A stretch of 5,419 nt of DNA from Flavobacteriales bacterium UBA1959. GTDB lineage: Bacteria > Bacteroidota > Bacteroidia > Flavobacteriales_D > Sanyastnellaceae. The notes below the pieces were generated by a model. It saw only the letters and a list, made by a program, of their open reading frames with translations, searched no databases and was not told the origin of the DNA. The stretch spans positions 1 to 5,419 of the forward strand of contig DDEH01000067.1 in NCBI GenBank assembly GCA_002336085.1, read 5' to 3'. This document shows, in pieces, positions 1 through 5,419 of the stretch; the first letter of the stretch is position 1; each line of letters begins with the position of its first letter. The position numbers and the translations under genes are program-made.

Positions 1-1237
1 CTTCGTCAAAGTTGCATGACTGATCATCTGTACAACCAGGAACTGCTGGCAAGCAGAAAGAGGAGCTCTCAGAGCTTCCAAATTCAGCACCTGCTGCTAG
101 GGCCAAGCCGTTTCCGTCAGTTACGCTGTAGTCTCCAGCTCCATAAGAGCAGCACATACCATCACCGAATGAATCGTACATAGTGAAAGTGAAGCAATCA
201 GAAGCGAGACAAAGCTCTGTTCCTACGCTAGTTCCACTAGCAACAGTTCCACCGTCAGCATCAACCAAGTCCCAAGAGGATTCAGTGGCATAGTTGTCCG
301 GGTTGATTGTTATTGTAATGGCTTCAAATGCGCAAGAACCGTCATCTTCAGTTGCTGCAGGATCAAAGTTACAAGCCGTAACGTCAGTGCAACCAACATA
401 CTGGCATGTTCCATCGTCAGATGTAGCAGTCATGCTGTAGTTAGAGGCAGCAGAATCCATGCAACCTGGGCCGAAGCACCATTCGTCAGAAGAAACAGAA
501 AGTCCTGTTGCGAAACCTCCGCTTACGATAGATAGTCCGTTCCAAGTAACGCTCCAAGCGCCAGTTGAACCCATTCCATCACCGAAAGCATCGGTTACAG
601 TCATCGTGTAGCATCCTTCAACAACGCAGGCCTCTTCAATGATGTCTACTCCATTCGTGTACGAACCGTACATGGAAGCAACAACCTCGCCGAGGTTATT
701 TGAGATGCTGTAACCAGTCTCTGAAGACCAATAGTTACTACCCAAAGAAATTGTGAGCGCTTCAGATGCGCAAGAGCCATCATCTTCCGTGGCTGCAGCG
801 TTATAGTTGCATGCTGTCATGTCCATGCATCCAGCAAGAGCTACTGCGCCAACAGCAAAAGTTGTAGACTCAGAAGCTCCAAAAGAACCACCAGAGGCAA
901 GAATGTTGCCATCTGCATCTGTTAATGAGTAATTACCTTCTCCATAAAAGCAGCACATACCATCGGCATAAACGTCGTACATCGTCAACGTGTACATTCC
1001 GTCTGCTAAGCAGGCTGTCTCTGTCGCTGTGGCTGTTCCAGCAGCATATGCACTGGATGCGAGAATATTCCCCGCATCATCCGCAATATCCCATGAAGTT
1101 TCTGAGGAATAAGCATCAAAGACAATTTCGAGAGTTACCTCGTTCGCATCACACTGCGCGAAGGCTGCGGGAGCGGAATAAAAGTAAAGCGCAAACATCG
1201 CAATGATGCTACAACACTTTGTAAACGTGTTAAACAT
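1..1237 (-). CDS. Secreted cysteine-repeat surface protein, C-terminus beyond window (partial)
   Basis: The frame is open from the ATG at 1237-1235 to the window edge (412 codons seen, no stop). Residues 1-27 form a signal peptide: K7, a hydrophobic stretch, then a likely cut after AFA27 before Q28. This is why I prefer this start to M14, which would shorten the peptide and lose K7. The mature part alternates two module types. Beta-type units lie at about 36-128, 160-254 and 305-395; the first and third share MYD...DGMCC.YG.G.YS. Short cysteine motifs of GC.D...CN....A...DDGSC type lie at 136-156, 258-278, 282-302 and from 401. Such proteins are common in marine Flavobacteriales and often end in a type IX sorting domain, which would lie off the window. 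No enzyme motif is visible. Adhesion or matrix function is inference. Upstream there is no Shine-Dalgarno, only an A-rich leader. Confidence 0.88.
   Translation of the reverse strand, partial: MFNTFTKCCSIIAMFALYFYSAPAAFAQCDANEVTLEIVFDAYSSETSWDIADDAGNILASSAYAAGTATATETACLADGMYTLTMYDVYADGMCCFYGEGNYSLTDADGNILASGGSFGASESTTFAVGAVALAGCMDMTACNYNAAATEDDGSCASEALTISLGSNYWSSETGYSISNNLGEVVASMYGSYTNGVDIIEEACVVEGCYTMTVTDAFGDGMGSTGAWSVTWNGLSIVSGGFATGLSVSSDEWCFGPGCMDSAASNYSMTATSDDGTCQYVGCTDVTACNFDPAATEDDGSCAFEAITITINPDNYATESSWDLVDADGGTVASGTSVGTELCLASDCFTFTMYDSFGDGMCCSYGAGDYSVTDGNGLALAAGAEFGSSESSSFCLPAVPGCTDDQSCNFDE
2..832 (-). repeat. Four copies of a cysteine motif GC.D...CN....A...DDGSC
   Basis: Copies are encoded at 770-832, 404-466, 332-394 and 2-37 (the last is cut by the window edge). 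The three complete copies have the same 21-residue length, with a Gly-Cys start, N at position 9 and a DDG(S/T)C end. The second copy has lost the middle cysteine (ASNY in place of ACNY). Copies two and three are nearly adjacent, separated by three residues, whereas the others each follow a beta-type unit. The acidic DD and conserved N suggest a small disulfide- or calcium-stabilised linker between domains; that role is inference. Confidence 0.85.
53..1132 (-). repeat. Three beta-sandwich-like units carrying a D.(F/Y).DGM motif
   Basis: Units of roughly 90-95 residues are encoded at about 854-1132, 476-760 and 53-325. Each begins with a short beta-like stretch, then has S/T-E-(S/T)-x-(W/Y), a mid-unit cysteine before (M/C)(Y/F)T, and the core (Y/T)D.(F/Y).DGM. 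Units one and three have paired cysteines (GMCC) followed by YG.G.YS; unit two lacks this pair (GMGS). Similarity extends to DNA: 942-964 and 141-163 are 23-bp stretches differing at one base, which suggests duplication of a module. The boundaries are approximate, judged by eye. Confidence 0.75.
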
Positions 1238-1587
1238 TTGATTTGGTTTTAGTTAGAATTCTCAGACAATTTGGTTTGAGTCGAACGCTTTCAACTCGTG
1301 AAAGGAACAAGATGTCCCAGTAAAACTTCACAACATTCCTGCAAATCCACAAGAGAAATTGCTCAGTTTCGCGATAAATGTAAAGTAAGGTTTCATGAAA
1401 TCCAATAAATCACAAAGGAATTTTCATCTTCCTAGAGATTACTCATCGTGTAATTTCAAAGACTCAGCGACTTTAGGTGCGCTTTAACCGAAGCTAGTGT
1501 TGGCGGCAACATCGGCAACATCATTGAAAATGAACAATTTAAGTCTTCAAGGTTATACAATTAGACCTCGATGAATAAGCAGCTAAC
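1238..1587. other. Non-coding spacer between two minus-strand genes
   Basis: This 350-bp stretch is AT-richer than the flanking genes. I find no convincing gene; the longest minus-strand start-to-stop I noted is 22 codons (1396-1328) with no supporting features. It should contain the promoter of the secreted repeat protein, but no exact TAnnTTTG box is present on the minus strand. The nearest candidates, at about 1412-1419 (TTCCTTTG) and 1342-1349 (TGGATTTG), each have one mismatch and no properly spaced TTG. A 9-bp direct repeat (cggcaacat twice) lies at 1504-1521. No stable hairpin with a T-run follows the gene ending at 1588. Confidence 0.6.
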
Positions 1588-2118
1588 TCACCACATATCA
1601 GCGTGCCAACTTGAATCAAACGGAATCACAACTTGCCCCCAGCAGCTTCCTTTTTCCGAAAACACTACGTTTACTAACTTTGTGTCATCCTTGATATGAT
1701 TTGCTTTTCGCAACGCCCAAAACTCAGCATTTGCGGCTTGTTTCCAAGCATCTCCCTCTTTGTATATGTTGCTTTGCCGATCAAACCAGTCTATGGGTAC
1801 TCCCCAATCTTTTGTCGCTCGTTGGAGAAATGTCACCGACGAGTCAATGGAGCATCCGGTCGCGGGGGCAGTTGATTCATCTACGGCAATGAATAGAAGG
1901 CGGTTGCCGCACATTCGCCATCCTGCGCTGAGGGTTTTCCCATGAGCCTCCCAATCCACCATGAATCGATTCAAACTTTGTGAAAAATGCATTGCTTCGT
2001 TTTCGTTCAATGCACGATCCGCCAAGTAAACCCAAGTTCTTGCATCGCGACTTATACTGGACCAATTGTCAGCGCATCGTTCCGATCCTTCCAACCAAAT
2101 TGTGTTGTCGTTCGCCAT
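1588..2118 (-). CDS. Conserved Bacteroidota protein of the family often mislabelled 'ABC transporter ATPase'
   Basis: Complete 176-residue protein with an ATG start (2118) and TGA stop (1590-1588). The next upstream in-frame codons reach a stop (TAA, 2130-2128) with no other ATG, so this start is well fixed. By memory of the family it matches a small flavobacterial protein with a conserved N-terminal R.W.Y segment (residues 27-31), W..HG (56-60), NR....AV.ES (72-82), the signature ATGCSIDSS (86-94) and an SSWH end (169-172). Databases often call it 'ABC transporter ATPase', but it has no Walker A, Walker B or LSGGQ signature, no membrane segment and no signal peptide, so it is a soluble cytoplasmic protein of unknown function. 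It is notably rich in tryptophan (12 of 176). C89 in the signature could be functional. It is transcribed away from the kinase gene. Confidence 0.9.
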   Translation of the reverse strand: MANDNTIWLEGSERCADNWSSISRDARTWVYLADRALNENEAMHFSQSLNRFMVDWEAHGKTLSAGWRMCGNRLLFIAVDESTAPATGCSIDSSVTFLQRATKDWGVPIDWFDRQSNIYKEGDAWKQAANAEFWALRKANHIKDDTKLVNVVFSEKGSCWGQVVIPFDSSWHADMW

Positions 2119-2122
2119 GCAC

Positions 2123-2130
2123 CAAAGTTA
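2123..2130 (-). promoter_or_regulatory. Possible Bacteroidota -7 box (TAACTTTG) before the 176-residue gene
   Basis: TAACTTTG on the minus strand fits the TAnnTTTG consensus of the Bacteroidota primary sigma factor and ends four bases before the ATG at 2118. If used, transcription would start at or just inside the start codon, giving a leaderless mRNA. A TTG lies 14 bp upstream, shorter than the usual 17-23 bp, so the -33 element is not properly placed and the match may be chance. Confidence 0.3.
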
Positions 2131-2135
2131 CAGGT

Positions 2136-2149
2136 CATTGTTTACAATG
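2136..2149. promoter_or_regulatory. 14-bp near-palindrome between divergent genes, possible operator
   Basis: CATTGT and ACAATG are perfect 6-bp inverted arms separated by TT. The site lies 17 bp from the minus-strand start codon and 88 bp before the plus-strand kinase start, so a dimeric regulator bound here could act on both genes. No cognate regulator gene is in the window and there is only one copy, so the role is inference. Confidence 0.3.
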
Positions 2150-2165
2150 CACTGATCGTAAAGAC

Positions 2166-2211
2166 GAGGCATCTCTGAGGCATTAAATGTTGCATTGGGA
2201 GATGCTTTTTT
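2166..2211 (+). terminator. Hairpin plus T6 in the leader of the kinase gene; candidate attenuator
   Basis: GCATCTC at 2169-2175 pairs perfectly with GAGATGC at 2199-2205. One wobble pair can be added inside (2176/2198), and A-U plus G-U pairs extend it outward to 2166/2208. Six T follow at 2206-2211. The orientation is intrinsic-terminator-like only on the plus strand. The loop is long (about 22-23 nt) and the stem has moderate GC, so strength is uncertain. It ends 26 bp before the kinase ATG at 2238, too little room for a separate promoter with a normal leader, so transcription into the kinase gene must probably read through it. Confidence 0.4.
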
Positions 2212-2237
2212 CAAAATCCTGACGAAATTGCGGAAGT

Positions 2238-4688
2238 ATGTCCGATTCATCCACTAGCTCCAACAGCCTGATTTCGATCAGCCAGATTCGACCCTACCTA
2301 AAACTTTTGACGAAGAATTGGTGGCTCATCTTAATCCTAGCAGGAACAGGGTATTCTGCTGCACGCCTTATCACGCACCGGCAACTCAATGTTTACAGTG
2401 CTTCCACAGAAATATTGCTCGCGAAGGACAAGGAATTGGACTATCAGAACAGACTCGGAGCCATGCTCAGCCAGCAAGGGTCGCGCTTTGGAGGAAGCGA
2501 CACCAAAGACCAGCAGCGGATTCTGCGTTCGTATGACCTTGTCGGGCGTGCCGTGGACCAGATGGAATTGAATATTGACTACTTCTTGGTTGGTCGCCTC
2601 AAAACCAGCCACGTCAGCGGATTCAGTAATGTGACAATAAACGCTTCTCCTGAATTATTTAATGGAAGCTTTCTTGGAATAGAAATCGATTTATTTATCG
2701 AAGATGAGGCCAACTTTCGGTTGAGTTACATGACTCAAAACGAAGAAATAAAGGAAGTAATCCATCCCTTTGGTGTTCCGCTGGAAGGCCCGGATCTTGC
2801 CTTGACCATCAGCTACAAAGACCGCAGCATTTTCAATATGGCTAATGCAGCAGGACCAACCATCAACCTCGAGGCGCTGGAAGATGCGCGCAAACAACAT
2901 TATCGGTTTCGAGTCTATAGCCGCTCGCAGCGTATCGACCAGATGCGTAGCTCACTTAGCGTGGACAATGTGCTGGGCACAAGCATTTTGACATTGCAAT
3001 CCTCAAGCACATTGTCTGATCGCCCTCGAACTTTCCTAAATATTCTAGCAAAAGAATTTGTAGAGTACACGAAAGAAGCGCGACTGCAGTCGAGCTTAAA
3101 AACGGAAGCTTTTATCAACATTCAATTGAACGAACTCGTGAGCATTATGGATAGCCTCGAGATGATGGTCGATGGATTCAAAGCTCAAAACGAAATCTTA
3201 GATCTCACACGGGAACAATCTGAATTTTTCAATGCGCTCGTCACACTTGAAACGCAAGAACGCGAATTGCAATTTCGGCTCGAAGCACTCACTTCTTTGC
3301 AAGGCTATTTGGCCACAGGAGTCGAAACAAACAGCCTACCTCCTACCTCTTACCTCATTGATGAGGACCCACTTCTGATTGAACAGGTGAGCGCCTTGTT
3401 TAAAATGCGCAGCGATCGCACACGTGCCCTTTTAGATGTGACCGAAGATAGTTACCAGATTCGTCGTTTGGATAGCGCCATTAGCAATGCGCGATTTACT
3501 GTAAAGCGCTACATCGAAGACACGCGTGTGGCCATCGCAGGTAAAGGGCGCACTGTGCGGTCACAAATTTCCTCACTTGAGGATCGGCTCAGCGGCATTC
3601 CCGCTACCCAACGGGACATTATTAGCATGGAACGAAAACTAACCGTAAACGAAAGCATGTACGTGTATCTGCTTGAGGCACGTGCACAAAATGTCATTCA
3701 ACGGGCGGGCATTGCGCCAGAGGCCTCCATCATCGAAATTGCACGAAGCGCAGGAGTCATTGGCCCCAACAAACAATTGACCATACGGAACTACACGATT
3801 TATGGCGTTTTATCGGCTTTGGCTTTGGCTTTGGCCCGAATGCTGCTATTTGAACGGATTGAATCGACACAAGAACTCCGCGAAGCGTCATCCATACCTG
3901 TTGTCGCCGGGCTGCCACACTACAAGGATATTGACGAAAACACACTAGCCATTCTTGCAGATTCTCGCTCACAAATCACGGAGGCCTTCCGGAGCCTTCG
4001 CACCAATTTGCAATACTTGCTTGCCAAAGAAGGGGCCAATACCATCTTGGTCAGCTCTCTGCACCCCGGTGAAGGCAAATCATTCGTTTCTTCGAATCTC
4101 GCCACAGTTTTAGCGAAGACAGGAAAAAAGGTGGTGCTTGTCGACTTAGATATGCACAAGCCGAAAATTCACAAGAATTTCAAACTTTCGAATCAACTTG
4201 GGCTCAGCACTTATCTCATTGGCCGGTGTTCTTCAGATGAAATGGAGCAGACAGGGCCGGTTGATACGTTAAAAATAATCACGGCAGGTCCCGTGCCGCC
4301 GAATGCTTCAGAACTTGTAATGAACGACCGGATAGATCCATTCCTGGAAAAATTACGGGCAGACTTCGATTATGTGATTTTGGACACACCGCCCATGCTT
4401 CCTATTACTGATGCATTGCTACTCATGAGTAAAGTCGATACGGGACTGCTAGTTGCCAACACGCAGAAAGCCACAAAACGCGGCATCAATCACCTCGAAG
4501 AATTGCTCAATCAAAATGATCTCAGCCACGCATCGCTGGTCATGAATAATATACAGTCCAATCGGTTTGGGAAGTATTATGCCAAATACGCCTACAAATA
4601 CGGATATGGGTATGGGTATGGGTATGGGTATAGTTACGGGGGATACGGCACGGGCTCCTATGGCGACCAACCCGAGACCAAGGCCTGA
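2238..4688 (+). CDS. Wzc/ExoP-type polysaccharide co-polymerase and tyrosine autokinase
   Basis: Complete 816-residue inner-membrane protein that would control chain length or export of a surface polysaccharide through autophosphorylation. Order: cytoplasmic N-terminus; membrane segment 27-46 with the Wzz domain; a long periplasmic part with helical, coiled-coil-like stretches (about 280-350, 385-480); a GNVR-like region (454-511); membrane segment about 519-538; then the BY-kinase domain. Kinase motifs: E582-x2-R585-x2-R588 (ring-forming EX2RX2R), Walker A HPGEGKS (609-615), Walker A' VDLDMHKP (635-642), Walker B VILDTPP (713-719). The tail 780-808 holds 13 tyrosines, the expected autophosphorylation cluster. 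The usual Arg of Walker A' is His640. The ATG follows a weak GGAAG. E. coli Wzc is about 720 residues; the extra length is mostly periplasmic. No wza or phosphatase gene lies beside it. Confidence 0.95.
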   Translation: MSDSSTSSNSLISISQIRPYLKLLTKNWWLILILAGTGYSAARLITHRQLNVYSASTEILLAKDKELDYQNRLGAMLSQQGSRFGGSDTKDQQRILRSYDLVGRAVDQMELNIDYFLVGRLKTSHVSGFSNVTINASPELFNGSFLGIEIDLFIEDEANFRLSYMTQNEEIKEVIHPFGVPLEGPDLALTISYKDRSIFNMANAAGPTINLEALEDARKQHYRFRVYSRSQRIDQMRSSLSVDNVLGTSILTLQSSSTLSDRPRTFLNILAKEFVEYTKEARLQSSLKTEAFINIQLNELVSIMDSLEMMVDGFKAQNEILDLTREQSEFFNALVTLETQERELQFRLEALTSLQGYLATGVETNSLPPTSYLIDEDPLLIEQVSALFKMRSDRTRALLDVTEDSYQIRRLDSAISNARFTVKRYIEDTRVAIAGKGRTVRSQISSLEDRLSGIPATQRDIISMERKLTVNESMYVYLLEARAQNVIQRAGIAPEASIIEIARSAGVIGPNKQLTIRNYTIYGVLSALALALARMLLFERIESTQELREASSIPVVAGLPHYKDIDENTLAILADSRSQITEAFRSLRTNLQYLLAKEGANTILVSSLHPGEGKSFVSSNLATVLAKTGKKVVLVDLDMHKPKIHKNFKLSNQLGLSTYLIGRCSSDEMEQTGPVDTLKIITAGPVPPNASELVMNDRIDPFLEKLRADFDYVILDTPPMLPITDALLLMSKVDTGLLVANTQKATKRGINHLEELLNQNDLSHASLVMNNIQSNRFGKYYAKYAYKYGYGYGYGYGYSYGGYGTGSYGDQPETKA
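3816..3833 (+). repeat. Three tandem GCTTTG hexamers in membrane segment 2 of the kinase
   Basis: Three perfect 6-bp units encode Ala-Leu three times (A527-L532), inside the second membrane segment, followed by A533 and R534. Because the unit is two codons long, gain or loss of a copy would keep the reading frame and change helix length by two residues. Confidence 0.85.
4605..4631 (+). repeat. Four tandem TATGGG hexamers encoding the Tyr-Gly tail of the kinase
   Basis: Four perfect TATGGG units (4605-4628) plus a partial TAT (4629-4631) encode alternating Tyr-Gly at residues 790-798. The preceding TACGGA is a diverged unit coding for the same pair. Each unit carries one potential phosphorylation site. 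The run is in frame, so slippage would change the number of tyrosines without breaking the protein. Confidence 0.92.
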
Positions 4689-4797
4689 GAAGATTACGTC
4701 AACGCTCGAAAGCAGCTGCACTATTTGCACCGACAGATGCAACAAAATCAATGTTTGTAACGTCTTACCGTGGCAACACACACTCGGATTTGATTTG

Positions 4798-4805
4798 TAT
4801 TTTTG
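4798..4805 (+). promoter_or_regulatory. Possible Bacteroidota -7 box (TATTTTTG) before the FN3-like gene
   Basis: TATTTTTG matches TAnnTTTG exactly and lies 22 bp before the ATG at 4828, which would give a short leader. No TTG occurs 17-23 bp upstream, so the -33 element is missing or diverged. The surrounding 139-bp spacer (4689-4827) shows no convincing terminator for the kinase gene, so readthrough from the kinase is also possible. Confidence 0.4.
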
Positions 4806-4827
4806 ACTCAGCTTTCACGAATTTATA

Positions 4828-5419
4828 ATGTACACACGCTTGAACATGAGCACTTTGCGAACCCAAGCCACTTTCTTCATCATGCTGGCTTTCAGCATGA
4901 CGGTGCCTGCGCTCACGTGGTCACAGTTGGAGACTACCATGCAGTGCGTTCAAGTAAATCAGGCAGGAAACACCTCGGTCTCGTGGGACCAAGCAATGGA
5001 CCCTTTGGGTGTTTTCGAGCAATACATTGTCCACTTATTTGAGCCATCGAGCGGATTGGTTTTGGACACCTATAGCCTTCCCAACCCCACCGATCCTGCC
5101 AACCCTTCTTTTGTCAATACAGCATATGACGCCAACACAACTGAGCTCTGTTATTTCATTGTAACGGAGGGCCCTCTTGGGACTTATGGCACCTCCTCTG
5201 ACACTCTTTGCAGCATTCATCTCACAGCTGATATTGCGCTCACTCCTGGGACCGTAGACCTTAATTTCAATAGCCCTTGGATTGGAAGCGAGAATCCCCC
5301 CATATTCGTCGAACCCCTGTCCGTCGAATTGGAGGAGCCCGATGGTTCTTGGAGTGAAATTGGCATCGTCGCTGACAACGGGGGCATGATGACCACGCCC
5401 TTCAGTTTGGACGAATGCT
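4828..5419 (+). CDS. Secreted FN3-like surface protein, C-terminus beyond window (partial)
   Basis: The frame is open from the ATG at 4828 to the right edge (197 codons seen, no stop). Residues 1-33 look like a signal peptide: R4 and R11, a hydrophobic core FFIMLAFSMTVPAL (16-29), then TWSQ. M7 (ATG at 4846) is an equally possible start and leaves the peptide intact. From C40 the sequence resembles a fibronectin-III-like beta sandwich: VSWD (51-54), the DPLG..EQY.VHLFEP stretch (58-73), CYF (108-110), and the closing SSDTLCSIHL (123-132). A second unit seems to begin at about 133-150. Bacteroidota proteins of this style often carry many such units and a C-terminal gliding-motility or type IX sorting domain, which cannot be seen here. 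No catalytic motif is visible. It lies 139 bp after the kinase gene, same strand. Confidence 0.8.
   Translation, partial: MYTRLNMSTLRTQATFFIMLAFSMTVPALTWSQLETTMQCVQVNQAGNTSVSWDQAMDPLGVFEQYIVHLFEPSSGLVLDTYSLPNPTDPANPSFVNTAYDANTTELCYFIVTEGPLGTYGTSSDTLCSIHLTADIALTPGTVDLNFNSPWIGSENPPIFVEPLSVELEEPDGSWSEIGIVADNGGMMTTPFSLDEC

Noticed and set aside
925..1206. 93-codon plus-strand open frame opposite the secreted repeat protein
   Set aside because: It lies antisense to a well-supported coding frame and its product is rich in Arg, Ser and His with no domain-like pattern, as expected from reading a Cys/Asp/Gly-rich gene backwards.
1328..1396. 22-codon minus-strand open frame upstream of the secreted repeat protein
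   Set aside because: It has no ribosome site, no family resemblance, and a length expected by chance; there is no leader-peptide signature such as repeated regulatory codons.
1504..1521. 9-bp direct repeat cggcaacat twice
   Set aside because: Only two copies, in non-coding DNA, with no nearby promoter or target-site context; likely chance or simple slippage.
4605..4631. Telomere-like or CRISPR-like array
   Set aside because: The 6-bp units are in frame and encode the Tyr-Gly tail; there are no spacers, and the composition is explained by the protein.
4689..4797. Terminator after the kinase gene
   Set aside because: The GCAGCTGC palindrome and short TGCA arms form only tiny stems, with no following T-run.
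4449..4806. Open frames of 110 codons (minus) and 79 codons (plus) around the TATGGG repeat
   Set aside because: Their 'IPIPIP' and 'MGMGMG' runs are the same hexamer repeat read in other frames, within or overlapping the kinase gene; nothing else supports them.
4803..5220. Alternative frames (79 codons plus, 61 codons minus) over the start of the right-hand gene
   Set aside because: The frame from 4828 has a signal peptide and an FN3-like pattern and stays open to the window edge; the others show no recognisable features.

Overview
The window looks like chromosomal DNA from a marine or freshwater member of the Bacteroidota, most likely order Flavobacteriales. Four things point there: a secreted protein built from 'GC(T/M)D..ACN(Y/F)...A.....DDGSC' cysteine repeats; a small protein of the family that flavobacterial genomes usually mislabel 'ABC transporter ATPase'; a tyrosine autokinase whose C-terminal tail is very rich in tyrosine and glycine; and a secreted fibronectin-III-like protein of the kind exported by type IX secretion. 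Start codons lack strong Shine-Dalgarno sequences, and two TAnnTTTG-like -7 elements are present, as expected for this phylum. The assignment rests on protein style, not on a marker gene.

Layout. Positions 1-1237 (minus strand) hold the N-terminal 412 residues of a large secreted repeat protein that runs off the left edge. Positions 1238-1587 are non-coding. Positions 1588-2118 (minus) encode a complete 176-residue tryptophan-rich conserved protein. Positions 2119-2237 form a divergent intergenic region with a 14-bp near-palindrome and a hairpin followed by six T, placed just before the next start codon. Positions 2238-4688 (plus) encode a complete 816-residue Wzc/ExoP-type co-polymerase and tyrosine kinase. 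Positions 4689-4827 are a short spacer with a promoter-like -7 box. Positions 4828-5419 (plus) hold the first 197 residues of a secreted FN3-like protein that runs off the right edge.

How the genes relate. Three of the four genes act at or beyond the cell envelope. The kinase would control polymerisation or export of a surface polysaccharide, but no Wza-type exporter, phosphatase or glycosyltransferase is in view, so it looks like an orphan kinase or the edge of a locus. The two truncated genes probably encode cell-surface or released adhesin-like proteins. Nothing shows that the four genes form one operon; the two minus-strand genes are 350 bp apart and the middle pair is divergent.

I did not find a clear new multi-gene system. 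The most interesting signals are two in-frame 6-bp tandem repeats inside the kinase gene, one in the second membrane segment and one in the tyrosine tail, and the possible attenuator in its leader.
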